Notes under the pieces: model-generated
Databases searched by the model: none
What the model saw: the letters and a program-made list of their open reading frames with translations, nothing else
What the model was told of the DNA's origin: nothing
Shown here: piece after piece, positions 48,400 through 56,962 of the stretch
Numbering within the stretch: position 1 is the first letter of the stretch
Layout of the letters: each line of letters begins with the position of its first letter
Assembly: GCF_001696535.1 (NCBI RefSeq)
Contig: NZ_MBQE01000006.1
Coordinates: forward strand, 464,976 to 528,975
Origin: Stappia indica
GTDB lineage: Bacteria; Pseudomonadota; Alphaproteobacteria; Rhizobiales; Stappiaceae
Direction: 5' to 3'
Length of the DNA: 64,000 bases
Translations under genes and position numbers: made by a program

Positions 48400-48966
48400 A
48401 TGGGATTTGAGCTTCCGATATCCACCCGGGTGACGGTTCGGCCGGGGCCGCAGGGGCGCGTCGTGGTCGTGCAGGCCAGGGCGAGGCTGTGGTCCGTGCT
48501 GTTCCTGATGGGTTGGTTGGGCATGTGGTCCTTTGCCGGCTTTTCCATCTTCAATATACTCGCGTCCGGCTCGATGAAGCCCGGCCTGTCCATGTTTGTC
48601 ATGCTCTGGATGGTCCTGTGGGCATTGGGGTGGCTCTACGGCGCTGCGAACCTGCTCTGGATGCTGGCCGGAGAAGAACGGCTGAGCATCTCGAAAACGG
48701 AGGTGGTGAAGACCGTCCATACGCCGATCCTCTCGCGAAGCTGGCGCTACGATCCCGCGCATATCGGCAACGTCCGCCGCAACACGGTAGGGCAGCCGAT
48801 CTTCGGTGCTCAGGCGGCCGACAACCCGCTGGGCAAGTCCGGCGGCGTTGCCTTCGACTACGGCCAGACGACGGTGACTTTCGGCACGTCCATCGACGAC
48901 GCGGAAGCCAGGTTGATCATGGAGGCGCTCAACGACGGGCTCGGACGCACGGGAGTTGCGGCATGA
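48400..48966 (+). CDS. Two-helix membrane protein with soluble C-terminal domain (module 1)
   Basis: Unrecognised family. ATG 48400 gives 188 aa: a basic beta-like N-terminus (1-28), two membrane helices (about 30-54 and 63-90), then a soluble domain of short hydrophobic/polar alternations (ERLSISKTEVVKTVHTP, FDYGQTTVTFG) closed by a helix (IDDAEARLIMEALND, near 165-179). The layout resembles bacterial pleckstrin-homology-like membrane proteins, but I cannot show homology by eye. Its stop overlaps the next gene as ATGA. It is co-oriented with the ABC genes and starts 41 bp after the ATPase gene. Confidence 0.6.
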   Translation: MGFELPISTRVTVRPGPQGRVVVVQARARLWSVLFLMGWLGMWSFAGFSIFNILASGSMKPGLSMFVMLWMVLWALGWLYGAANLLWMLAGEERLSISKTEVVKTVHTPILSRSWRYDPAHIGNVRRNTVGQPIFGAQAADNPLGKSGGVAFDYGQTTVTFGTSIDDAEARLIMEALNDGLGRTGVAA

Positions 48967-49559
48967 AGCTTCTTCCCACGCAGGCGGACCTTGCCAGATC
49001 CCGGGTGGAAATTTCGCGCGAGGGCGACGAGGTTCGCGTCCGTGTGCCGGCGGTCGATGCGCCGCTGGCGAGGCATGTCGCCTGGTTGGCGCCGCTCTTC
49101 TATCTTGGATACCTTGCAACCGGCGGCGCGTTTCTCACGGACGGCAACGTCGATACCCTCATGCTGACGGTCCAGCTCGTCGTACTGGCCGCGCTGGTGT
49201 TTTCGGCTGTGCAGGTCCGGCTTCTGTTCAAGGGCGCGAGCCAGAACGCCATCCTGTCCGATGGGATGGTCCGGTATTTCCGGCAGACCATGACGCGCCA
49301 CAGTGCGGTCGACATCAAGGCCGCGGAGATCTCCTCGGTTACGGCGCGCGAAAGCAGCGCTGCCGCCGGGCAGACGGCCGCTCCAACGCGCTACACCGTC
49401 GTCGTCGGGCGGAACGGCAACGAGACCGAGCTGTTTTCCGGTCTGAACCAGGGGGATGCCGACCAGCTTGCCGCCCTTGTCGGCCAGTTCGTGGCCGATC
49501 ACCGGGCCGGACAGACCGCTCCGGAGGAGGAGCTGCAGGGCGGGGTACAGCCAAGATGA
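48963..49559 (+). CDS. Two-helix membrane protein with soluble C-terminal domain (module 2)
   Basis: Unrecognised family with the same layout as the preceding gene. The 198-aa product has a soluble N-terminus (1-38) rich in alternating hydrophobic and charged residues, membrane helices at about 39-57 and 64-84, then a soluble domain (ILSDGMVRYFRQTM, RYTVVVGRNGNETELF) ending in the helix DADQLAALVGQFVADH near 165-180. It starts at ATG 48963 within the stop of the previous gene and ends overlapping the next start (ATGA). No catalytic motif is visible. Confidence 0.6.
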   Translation: MKLLPTQADLARSRVEISREGDEVRVRVPAVDAPLARHVAWLAPLFYLGYLATGGAFLTDGNVDTLMLTVQLVVLAALVFSAVQVRLLFKGASQNAILSDGMVRYFRQTMTRHSAVDIKAAEISSVTARESSAAAGQTAAPTRYTVVVGRNGNETELFSGLNQGDADQLAALVGQFVADHRAGQTAPEEELQGGVQPR

Positions 49560-50716
49560 CCAGGGCTGGCGGGATTTCGCAGTTGTCCAGGGCACTTTTC
49601 CCCTCGCTGAACCGCGAGCATAGGCCGGTGACACGCATTCTCATCGAGGGGGATGCGGAGAAATTGCGTATCTCGCTTCGCAATTCTTACGATTCAAGGT
49701 ATTTTCTGGGAGTATTCGTCGCAGTTATTGGCTCTTCCGCAATATCTTATTTGCTTTTTTACGGAGAAAATTGGCTCCAGTTTCTGTTTTATTCGCTGGT
49801 TTTATTGCTCCCCGTAGTGAGTGAGGCGCGGCGTGTGATCACGTTTCAGCCGCCCGCTCCACTCGTCACGATGGATCGCCGGACCGTTGTCGCCAGCTCC
49901 AGAGGACTCCTGCGTTGGCGCAAGCGGGCGCTTCCATTGCCGGAGGGGGCTGCCACGGCTGTCGTCGAGATCCCGATGCGGACGTATCGCGGGGTGCCGG
50001 TCGGTTCTTCCGAATACGGGGTCAGATTGACGATTGGCGAGGAGGTTCTCTCGCTCGTCGACGGGCTGTCCCACCCGGAAGCGATCCGGGTGCGCGATAC
50101 CTTTGCTGCCGCCCTTCGCCGTCTGCGGCCGGATTTTGCAGCCACTGCCAGTCCCGGGCCGGCGACCGGAGCGTCGCTTCATGACAGCTACGCGCAACCG
50201 TCTCGGGAGGCTCAGGCTGCCGACGTGGACAGCCTGACCGTCAGGTCCGGATGGAATTTTAGGGGGGTATTCAAGGCGGCTTTCTTTGTTTTCGTCACTC
50301 TCTTGATTGTTGTTTCGGCGTTTGATGCGTCGGGACTGTATAGTTATATTACAAGTATTGTAGCTTCTTTCGTAGTGATGTCGCTCGTATCTGTTTTGCT
50401 TTGCAGGGAGATCGGCGAAAATATTCGAAAGGATTACCTTGTTTTCGATGGGGGCAGAGTGGAGATTCAGACCCGAGGTGTTCTGGATCGGGGGATGAAG
50501 ACCTTCGAGGCGCGCGGCATGAACCAGCTTCGAGTTGAAATGGATCAGGGAGAATATGCCTGGCCGGGCGAAGGCCATCTTCCTCCCGTCTTTCATGTTG
50601 CCTTCGACTACGCCGGGAAGGCGTTCCAGATCGGCAGCAGGTTATCGCTCCAGCGAGCGGTGCAGCTGCGGGACGACATTGCCGCCAAGTTGATTCGAGC
50701 GAGGAGCGAGGCATGA
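49556..50716 (+). CDS. Membrane protein with two copies of the two-helix/soluble module (modules 3 and 4)
   Basis: Unrecognised family; looks like an internal duplication of the two upstream proteins. In the 386-aa product, copy A has helices at about 48-69 and 73-91 and a soluble domain to about 190; copy B has helices at about 239-257 and 261-283 and a soluble domain to 386 ending in the helix LQRAVQLRDDIAAKLIRA. A Pro/Ala/Ser-rich linker (195-225) joins them. The DNA around 49680-49830 and 50270-50460 is clearly AT-richer than surrounding genes. ATG 49556 overlaps the previous stop and the gene's own stop overlaps the permease start, both as ATGA. Confidence 0.62.
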   Translation: MTRAGGISQLSRALFPSLNREHRPVTRILIEGDAEKLRISLRNSYDSRYFLGVFVAVIGSSAISYLLFYGENWLQFLFYSLVLLLPVVSEARRVITFQPPAPLVTMDRRTVVASSRGLLRWRKRALPLPEGAATAVVEIPMRTYRGVPVGSSEYGVRLTIGEEVLSLVDGLSHPEAIRVRDTFAAALRRLRPDFAATASPGPATGASLHDSYAQPSREAQAADVDSLTVRSGWNFRGVFKAAFFVFVTLLIVVSAFDASGLYSYITSIVASFVVMSLVSVLLCREIGENIRKDYLVFDGGRVEIQTRGVLDRGMKTFEARGMNQLRVEMDQGEYAWPGEGHLPPVFHVAFDYAGKAFQIGSRLSLQRAVQLRDDIAAKLIRARSEA

Positions 50717-51633
50717 CGGATCTTTCTCTCCCAGCGCCCTCCCGCTCGCCTTTCGCCGGGCTGATGCAGGGCACGGCCGGGCCGGTGCTGGTGGTCATCG
50801 CGGCGATCATCGCCGTCTGGTACCTGGCGGCGGTGCTGCTCAACGCGCCGTTCCAGCGCGATACCTACAAGCGCGGCGGCATGGAGGATGCGCCGCTGGC
50901 GCAGCTCGTCGCCGACACGCTGTCGCAGGAGCGCCCCGTGCTGCCCGCCCCGCACCAGGTGGCGGTCGAGCTCTGGGACACCACCGCCAACAAGGCGGTG
51001 ACCTCCAAGCGCAGCCTCGTCTATCACGGCAGCATCACCCTCTCCTCGACCCTCCTCGGCTTCGTGCTCGGAACCGCCCTCGGCATCGGCCTGGCGATCC
51101 TGGTGGTGCACAGCCGGGTTCTCGACAAGAGCCTGATGCCCTGGGTGATCTCCTCGCAGACGATCCCGATCCTCGCCATCGCGCCAATGATCATCGTGGT
51201 GCTGAACGCCATCGGCATTTCCGGCCTGCTGCCCAAGGCGATGATCTCGACCTATCTCTCGTTCTTTCCGGTGACTGTCGGCATGGTGAAGGGCCTGCGC
51301 TCGCCCGAGGCGATCCAGATGGACCTGATGAAGACCTATTCGGCTTCGTCCGCCCAGGCGCTGTGGAAGCTGCGCCTGCCCTCGGCGATGCCCTATCTCT
51401 TCGCGTCGATGAAGGTGGGCGTTGCCGCAAGCCTCGTCGGCGCCATCGTCGGCGAGCTGCCGACCGGCGCGGTCGCAGGGCTCGGCGCGCGCCTGCTGTC
51501 GGGCTCCTATTACGGGCAGACGGTGCAGATCTGGTCGGCGCTGATCGCCGCGGCCGTGCTGGCGGCGGCGCTGGTCGCGCTGATCGGCATGGCCGAGCGG
51601 CTGGTGCTGAAGCGTATGGGGATGCGGCCATGA
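50713..51633 (+). CDS. ABC transporter permease, NitT/TauT type (subunit 1)
   Basis: Inner-membrane permease of a NitT/TauT-like importer. Six or so helices are predicted, with the first near residues 19-40; the cytoplasmic EAA loop is recognisable in ALWKLRLPSAMPYLFASMKVG near 213-233, split here by family residues. ATG 50713 overlaps the stop of the two-module protein gene (ATGA) and gives 306 aa, with an N-terminal insert of about 75 residues between the first and second helices, longer than usual for the family. Followed by a second permease gene with another ATGA overlap. Confidence 0.9.
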   Translation: MTDLSLPAPSRSPFAGLMQGTAGPVLVVIAAIIAVWYLAAVLLNAPFQRDTYKRGGMEDAPLAQLVADTLSQERPVLPAPHQVAVELWDTTANKAVTSKRSLVYHGSITLSSTLLGFVLGTALGIGLAILVVHSRVLDKSLMPWVISSQTIPILAIAPMIIVVLNAIGISGLLPKAMISTYLSFFPVTVGMVKGLRSPEAIQMDLMKTYSASSAQALWKLRLPSAMPYLFASMKVGVAASLVGAIVGELPTGAVAGLGARLLSGSYYGQTVQIWSALIAAAVLAAALVALIGMAERLVLKRMGMRP

Positions 51634-52808
51634 GCGCGCAGCCCCCCTCCCTCGGCCTCGAGCTGGCGGAACGCCGCCCGCTCGGACCGGTAAAGGCGCT
51701 GCTGTCGTCGCTGGCGCTGGTCGTCGCCGTGGTCGCGACGATGCTGCCGGTGACCGCCTCGGACACGCTGCAGCTCGGCCTGTTCCGCCATCCGTTGCTG
51801 GCGATCTCCGCGCTGGCGGCGGTCATCGTGCTGGCGCCCTACCGGCTGCGCTTCCTGCAAGGTCCGCAGGCGACCTTCGCGCTGGTCGCGGTGTCCTATG
51901 TCATGGCCTTCGCGCTGGTCCGGCTGATCGCCGGCGTGCCCGGGCAGGCGGCCTCGGGATACTGGGCCTATGTCTTCGTCGCCTGGGCCGTTGCCTGGCT
52001 GTCGGTGGAGGAAATGGCGGCGCTCACCCCGCGCGGGACCGTGTGGAAGCGGCTGCTTGCGCTCGCCATTCCGCTGACCTTCGGCGCCTGGCTGCTGATC
52101 CTGTGGCAGGTGCTGGTCGTCGGCTTCGCGGTGCCGAAGGTGCTGCTGCCGCCGCCCTCCGACATCTGGGCGCGGCTGCTGACCTCGCCCGCGGTGCTGT
52201 GGGCGGACTTCCGCCAGACGTTCCTGAAAGGCGTGCTGGTCGGCTACGCCATCGGCTGCGGATCCGGCTTCCTCGTCGCCATCCTGATCGACCGGGTGCC
52301 GTTCCTGCGGCGCGGTCTGTTGCCGGTGGGCAACCTGGTCTCGGCGCTGCCGATCATCGGCGTCGCGCCGATCATGGTCATGTGGTTCGGTTTCGACTGG
52401 CCGTCCAAGGCGGCGGTGGTCGTGATCATGACCTTCTTCCCGATGCTGGTGAACACGGTGACCGGCCTTGCTGCCGCCGACCGGATGCAGCTCGACCTGA
52501 TGCACACTTACGCGGCAAGCTACCCGCAGACGCTGCTCAAGATGCGCCTGCCGATGGCCATGCCCTTCGTTTTCAATGCCCTGAAAATCAACTCGACGCT
52601 CGCGTTGATCGGCGCCATTGTTGCCGAATTCTTCGGCACGCCGATCGTCGGCATGGGCTTCCGCATCTCCACCGAGGTGGGGCGGATGAACATCGACATG
52701 GTCTGGGCCTCCATCGCCGTCGCCGCGCTTGCAGGCTCGCTTTTCTACGCTTTGGTGACCCTCGTCGAACGGGCGGTCACGTTCTGGCATCCGTCAGTCC
52801 GGGGATAA
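51630..52808 (+). CDS. ABC transporter permease, NitT/TauT type (subunit 2)
   Basis: Second permease of the importer. The N-terminal 125 residues carry four extra hydrophobic segments beyond the usual six-helix core, which begins near RLLALAIPLTFGAWLLIL at about 139. The EAA loop is LLKMRLPMAMPFVFNALKI near 303-321. ATG 51630 overlaps the previous stop as ATGA and gives 392 aa. Its longer N-terminus compared with subunit 1 suggests an asymmetric heterodimeric pore. Confidence 0.9.
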   Translation: MSAQPPSLGLELAERRPLGPVKALLSSLALVVAVVATMLPVTASDTLQLGLFRHPLLAISALAAVIVLAPYRLRFLQGPQATFALVAVSYVMAFALVRLIAGVPGQAASGYWAYVFVAWAVAWLSVEEMAALTPRGTVWKRLLALAIPLTFGAWLLILWQVLVVGFAVPKVLLPPPSDIWARLLTSPAVLWADFRQTFLKGVLVGYAIGCGSGFLVAILIDRVPFLRRGLLPVGNLVSALPIIGVAPIMVMWFGFDWPSKAAVVVIMTFFPMLVNTVTGLAAADRMQLDLMHTYAASYPQTLLKMRLPMAMPFVFNALKINSTLALIGAIVAEFFGTPIVGMGFRISTEVGRMNIDMVWASIAVAALAGSLFYALVTLVERAVTFWHPSVRG

Positions 52809-52842
52809 CGGACGGCGGCTGCCCCACCAGAGGGAGCAGGAA

Positions 52843-53820
52843 ATGAAGAGGACTTTGCTAGCCGCCGCCGCGCTTGCCTTCGCGTTCGGTCCCGCGCAGG
52901 CAGCCGACGACATCACGCTGCAGCTGAAATGGGTCACGCAAGGCCAGTTCGCCGGCTATTACGTCGCCAAGGACAAGGGCTTCTACGAGGAAGAGGGCCT
53001 CAACGTCACGATCAAGCCGGGCGGCCCGGACATGGCCCCGCCGCAGGTCATCGCCGGTGGCGGCGCCGACGTGATCATCGACTGGATGCCGGCGGCCCTT
53101 GCCAGCCGCGAGCGCGGCGTTCCGCTGGTCAACATCGCCCAGCCCTTCAAGAAGTCGGGCATGATGCTGGTCTGCCTGAAGGAGACGGGCATCACCAAGC
53201 CGGAGGACTTCCGCGGCCGCACGCTCGGCGTCTGGTTCTTCGGCAACGAGTATCCGTTCCTGTCGTGGATGAGCAAGCTGGGCATCCCGACCGAGGGCGG
53301 GGCCGACGGCGTCACCGTGCTGAAACAGGGCTTCAACGTCGATCCGCTGCTGCAGAAGCAGGCCGACTGCATCTCCACCATGACCTACAACGAGTACTGG
53401 CAGGTCATCGATGCCGGCATCCCGGAGAGCGATCTCGTCGTCTTCAAGTATGAGGACCAGGGCGTCGCGACGCTGGAGGACGGGCTCTACGTGATGGAGG
53501 AGAGCCTCAACGATCCGGCCTTCGTCGACAAGATGGCGCGCTTCGTCCGCGCCACGATGAAGGGCTGGGCGTATTCCCGCGACAATCCGGACGAGGCGGC
53601 CGACATCGTGCTGGAGAACGATGCCACCGGCGCGCAGACCGAGAAGCACCAGAAGCGCATGGTCCGCGAGGTCAACAAGCTGACGGAAGGCTCCGACGGC
53701 CGGCTGGACATGGAAGACTATCAGCGCACGGTCAACACGCTGCTGAGCGGCGGCTCCGACCCGGTGATCAGCAAGGAGCCGGTCGGCGCCACCTCCACCG
53801 CGGTGACCGACAAGCTCTGA
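52843..53820 (+). CDS. ABC transporter substrate-binding protein, NMT1/THI5-like
   Basis: Periplasmic binding protein for the importer. A 20-residue signal peptide ends PAQA, and the mature protein starts with the family-typical LQLKWVTQGQFAGYYVAKDKG, split across residues 25-45. NMT1/THI5-like proteins bind pyrimidine precursors of thiamine and other small aromatic or ring compounds, which fits uracil/thymine import here. Length 325 aa. It is the last gene of the mmsA unit, 30 bp before a strong terminator. Confidence 0.9.
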   Translation: MKRTLLAAAALAFAFGPAQAADDITLQLKWVTQGQFAGYYVAKDKGFYEEEGLNVTIKPGGPDMAPPQVIAGGGADVIIDWMPAALASRERGVPLVNIAQPFKKSGMMLVCLKETGITKPEDFRGRTLGVWFFGNEYPFLSWMSKLGIPTEGGADGVTVLKQGFNVDPLLQKQADCISTMTYNEYWQVIDAGIPESDLVVFKYEDQGVATLEDGLYVMEESLNDPAFVDKMARFVRATMKGWAYSRDNPDEAADIVLENDATGAQTEKHQKRMVREVNKLTEGSDGRLDMEDYQRTVNTLLSGGSDPVISKEPVGATSTAVTDKL

Positions 53821-53850
53821 TCGGCCCTCGCGCGGAACGAAACGAAAAAG

Positions 53851-53882
53851 ACCGCCGGGCGAGGCATCGTCCGGCGGTTCTT
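53851..53882 (+). terminator. Strong hairpin terminator after the ABC importer
   Basis: Twelve base pairs (53851-53862 with 53867-53878, one G-U), GGCA loop, followed by TTCTTTC on the plus strand; AAAAAG upstream gives a U-tract on the minus strand too. It lies between the convergent binding protein and glpD genes and probably serves both. Confidence 0.85.
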
Positions 53883-53908
53883 TCATGAGGGGCGGAGCTG
53901 TCCGGCAC

Positions 53909-55465
53909 TCAGGCCTTGCTGCGGCCGGCGCCTGCTGTCGCAAGGCCGGCGAGGCGCTCGCTCATCCACGCCTCCAGCGCCTCGGCCTGCTGCGGAGAGA
54001 CGCGCAGGCCCAGCTTGCTGCGGCGCCACAGCACGTCTTCGGCATGGCGCGCCCATTCGCGGTCCATCAGATAGGCGACCTCGCGGCCGTAAAGGCCGGC
54101 GCCGAAATCCGGGCCAAGATCCGCAAGCGAGCTGGCGCCGGCCAGCATGTCGCGGGTGCGGGTGCCGTAGCTGCGGGCAAGGCGCGCGACGAGCGGACGC
54201 GGCAGGAAGGCGAACTCCTGCGCGAGCGCGGCTTCCAGGTCGGCAAGGCCGGTGGTCGGGAAGTCGCCGCCGGGCAGCAGGGCCCGTGCGGTCCATTCCG
54301 GCCCCTTGGCACCGAGGGACTTCTCGATCATCTCCAGCACCGACAGGGCAAGGCGGCGATAGGTGGTGATCTTGCCGCCGAAGATGTTGATCATCGGCGC
54401 CTGGCCGCTCGCGCCGTTGCCGTCGAGCTTCAGCACGTAGTCGCGGGTCGCTTCCTGCGCCTTGGAGGCGCCGTCGTCGAACAGCGGCCGCACGCCGGAA
54501 TAGGTCCAAACCACGTCCTCGCGGACGATGGGCTTGCGGAAATACTCGCTTGCCGCCTCGATCAGGTAGACGATCTCGTCCTCCGTCGCCGCGACCTTGG
54601 CCGGATCGCCGTCGTAGTCGCGGTCGGTGGTGCCGATCAGGGTGAAGTCCTGCTCGTAGGGAATGGCGAAGACGATGCGCCCGTCGCCGTTCTGGAAGAT
54701 GTAGGCGCGGTCGTGGTCGAACAGCTTGCGCACGACGATGTGGCTGCCCTGCACGAGCCGCACATTGTGGGTGTCGTTGCGCTTCAAGGCGCCCTTCAGC
54801 ACCCGGTCGACCCAGGGGCCGGCGGCATTTACCACCAGCCGGGCGGTGACGCTGCGCGTTGCGCCGCCCTCGCGGGTTTGCAGCGTTGCGCGCCAGATGT
54901 CGCCTTCGCGCGCAAGGCCGACGACCTGCGTGCCGGTGTTGATCTCCGCCCCCCGGTCGGCGGCATCGCGGGCGTTGAGGGCGACCAGTCGGGCATCGTC
55001 CACCCAGCAGTCGGAATATTCGAAGCCGGTGGTGAACCCGTCCTTCAGCGGCTTGCCGGTCGGATCGGTCGCAAGGTTCAGCGTCCGCGTGCCCGGCAGC
55101 AGCTTGCGGCCGCCGAGATTGTCGTAAAGGAACAGGCCGAGGCGCAGCATCCAGCGCGGGCGCAGGCCCTTCTGGTGCGGCAGCACGAAGCGCAGCGGGC
55201 GGATGATATGCGGCGCGTTGGCCCACAGCAGCTCGCGCTCGCTGAGTGCCTCGCGCACCAGGCGGAACTCGTAATGCTCCAGGTAGCGCAGCCCGCCATG
55301 GATCAGCTTGGTCGACCAGGACGAGGTGCCGCTGGCGAGGTCGTTCATTTCCGCCAGGCAGACGGAATAGCCCCGTCCGACCGCGTCGCGGGCGATGCCG
55401 CATCCGTTGATGCCGCCGCCGACGACGAGCAGGTCGAAATCGGCAGCCTGGCCTGAAGCAGTCAT
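53909..55465 (-). CDS. glpD: Glycerol-3-phosphate dehydrogenase (FAD-dependent)
   Basis: Inner-membrane-associated flavoenzyme that oxidises sn-glycerol-3-phosphate to dihydroxyacetone phosphate, feeding electrons to quinone. The FAD-binding VVGGGINGCGIARDA is near residue 14; SSWSTKLIHGGLRYLEHYEF follows near 48-67, and GGKITTYRRLA lies in the C-terminal half. The length of 518 aa is normal. ATG 55465 overlaps the stop of the glpR-like gene (ATGA), so the regulator and enzyme are one operon. Confidence 0.95.
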   Translation of the reverse strand: MTASGQAADFDLLVVGGGINGCGIARDAVGRGYSVCLAEMNDLASGTSSWSTKLIHGGLRYLEHYEFRLVREALSERELLWANAPHIIRPLRFVLPHQKGLRPRWMLRLGLFLYDNLGGRKLLPGTRTLNLATDPTGKPLKDGFTTGFEYSDCWVDDARLVALNARDAADRGAEINTGTQVVGLAREGDIWRATLQTREGGATRSVTARLVVNAAGPWVDRVLKGALKRNDTHNVRLVQGSHIVVRKLFDHDRAYIFQNGDGRIVFAIPYEQDFTLIGTTDRDYDGDPAKVAATEDEIVYLIEAASEYFRKPIVREDVVWTYSGVRPLFDDGASKAQEATRDYVLKLDGNGASGQAPMINIFGGKITTYRRLALSVLEMIEKSLGAKGPEWTARALLPGGDFPTTGLADLEAALAQEFAFLPRPLVARLARSYGTRTRDMLAGASSLADLGPDFGAGLYGREVAYLMDREWARHAEDVLWRRSKLGLRVSPQQAEALEAWMSERLAGLATAGAGRSKA

Positions 55466-56286
55466 TTCGCGTGGCCTCCCGGGCCGTCCTCGCGCTCCGT
55501 GTCGCGGCGATCGGTGTCCCCGTCGCCGGCGATCTCGATGCGCACGCCATGCTCCCGGCAGATCTCGACCACCGGCTCGGGAGGAGCCTTGTCGGTGACG
55601 AAGATGTCGATCTGGGAGATATGGGCGATGCGCACCGGGGCGCTGCGTTCGAATTTCATGCTGTCGGCGACGAGGATCGTCTGCCGGGCATGGGTGATGA
55701 TCTCGCGGGCGACGCGCACCTCGCGGAAGTCGTAGTCGAAGATCGTCCCGTCCGGATCGATGGCCGAGGCGCCGATCAGCGCGTAGTCGACCTTGAACTG
55801 GCGGATGAAGTCGGCCGCCGCCTCGCCGACGATGCCGCCGTCCGAGGCGCGGACCTGGCCGCCGGCGATGATCACCTCGACGGCCGGCGCCGCCCGCAGG
55901 ATGTTGGCGACGTTGATGTTGTTGGTGATCGCCATGATGCCGTCGTGCTGGCGCAGCGCCCTCGCCACCTGCTCGGTGGTGGTGCCGATGTTCAGCATGA
56001 TCGAGGCATTGTCGGGAATGAGGCTGGCCGCCCGCAGGCCGATCCGCCGCTTCTCCTCGGCCGCGAGCTGGCGCCTTGCGTCATAGGCATAGTTGGCGAT
56101 GCCCGACGGCAGCACGGCGCCGCCATGCACCCGCTGCAGCATGCCGCGCTCGCACAGCTCGTTGAGGTCCTTGCGGATGGTCTGCGGCGTGACGTCGAAC
56201 TCGGTCGAAAGGCCGTCGACATCGACCCGCCCGGCGCGCCGCGCGCGGTCCAGTATCTCGGATTGACGGGGAGTTACGGGATCCAT
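55462..56286 (-). CDS. glpR: DeoR family regulator, probable GlpR
   Basis: DeoR-type repressor, by context the glycerol-3-phosphate regulator. The N-terminal winged helix has QSEILDRARRAGRVDVDGLS and DVTPQTIRKDLNELCERGML near 30-49; the C-terminal sugar-phosphate sensor domain has NIGTTTEQVARAL near 96, NNINVANIL near 119 and GASAIDPDGTIFDYDFREV near 172. ATG 56286 gives 274 aa; the longer open frame to 56904 is antisense to the next gene. It is translationally coupled to glpD. AT-rich repeats at 56414-56439 upstream could be its operator. Confidence 0.9.
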   Translation of the reverse strand: MDPVTPRQSEILDRARRAGRVDVDGLSTEFDVTPQTIRKDLNELCERGMLQRVHGGAVLPSGIANYAYDARRQLAAEEKRRIGLRAASLIPDNASIMLNIGTTTEQVARALRQHDGIMAITNNINVANILRAAPAVEVIIAGGQVRASDGGIVGEAAADFIRQFKVDYALIGASAIDPDGTIFDYDFREVRVAREIITHARQTILVADSMKFERSAPVRIAHISQIDIFVTDKAPPEPVVEICREHGVRIEIAGDGDTDRRDTEREDGPGGHAK

Positions 56287-56413
56287 GCCGGACCTTTCGC
56301 TTTTTTTCGCTCTCGATGCGGACGCCGGCAGCGTCGGGTGCAGCAACAAAGAACGGGCCAAGTCCGCTCCGAAACCTCCCAAGTTTTGCCCTCCCCCACG
56401 GGGATCTGGCAAG

Positions 56414-56450
56414 TTCATTTTCGGATTGACGTTCATTTTTTTCGTTTCGC
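56414..56450. promoter_or_regulatory. Repeated TTCATTTT elements upstream of glpR
   Basis: TTCATTTT occurs at 56414-56421 and again at 56432-56439, 18 bp apart, the second followed by TTTCGTTTCG. They stand out as AT-rich in the 252-base gap between glpR (start 56286) and the Rap1a-like gene (start 56539). DeoR-family repressors bind short direct repeats, so this is a candidate GlpR operator. Confidence 0.35.
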
Positions 56451-56538
56451 CCCTGCGCCCGATGGCCGGGGCGCGCCTTGTGACGCCCTGCGACTCGTCC
56501 GATGATCGAAGCTGGTGAAATCCACGCGGAGCACGGAC

Positions 56539-56955
56539 ATGGCTGAAGGCGCGGGATCGGCGCTGCTGCGGGCGGCGCTGGCGGGAGCTGTCGCGATCGC
56601 ATCGGGAGCGGCGGCAGGGCCGGCTGCGGCCGATGGCTGGCAGAGCGCGCAGCAGATCGCCGCGATCTGCAAGGTAGAGCCGGAGGCCAACCCGGTCGCC
56701 GTCACCTTCTGCCTCGGCTATCTGCAGGGAACGCTCGACGCCTTTCTGATGGGGCGGGCCAATTGCATGCCGCAAGGGGTCGATGCGAACGGCTTGCGCC
56801 GCATCCTGCTGGAGCATGTCGCCCGCCATCCGGACAGGCTGGCGGTCAGCGGCCCGCTGCTGGTCTACGACGCCTTCGCCGAGGCCTGGCCCGATTGCGC
56901 CCACATGCCCCGGCTTGCGGCGAGCGGTCCCTCGGCGAGCGATACGGGGCGCTGA
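56539..56955 (+). CDS. Rap1a/Tai-like secreted protein
   Basis: Small exported protein resembling the Rap1a/Tai family, named after type VI immunity proteins but widespread as single secreted proteins of unknown role. The signal peptide (about residues 1-32) ends AAGPAAA. The mature part has four cysteines (AAICKVE, TFCLGYLQGTLDAF, RANCMPQG, WPDCAHMP), the second being the family hallmark, which would form two disulfides. ATG 56539 has GCGGAG 9 bases upstream and gives 138 aa; a GTG at 56515 is the alternative. No toxin gene adjoins it, so an immunity role is not supported. Confidence 0.72.
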   Translation: MAEGAGSALLRAALAGAVAIASGAAAGPAAADGWQSAQQIAAICKVEPEANPVAVTFCLGYLQGTLDAFLMGRANCMPQGVDANGLRRILLEHVARHPDRLAVSGPLLVYDAFAEAWPDCAHMPRLAASGPSASDTGR

Positions 56956-56962
56956 AACGCAA

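Noticed and set aside
44981..50716. A mobile element or genomic island in the AT-rich unknown genes of the pyrimidine operon
   Set aside because: No integrase, transposase, terminal repeats or attachment-site duplication is visible, and the genes are precisely fitted into the operon by ATGA overlaps.
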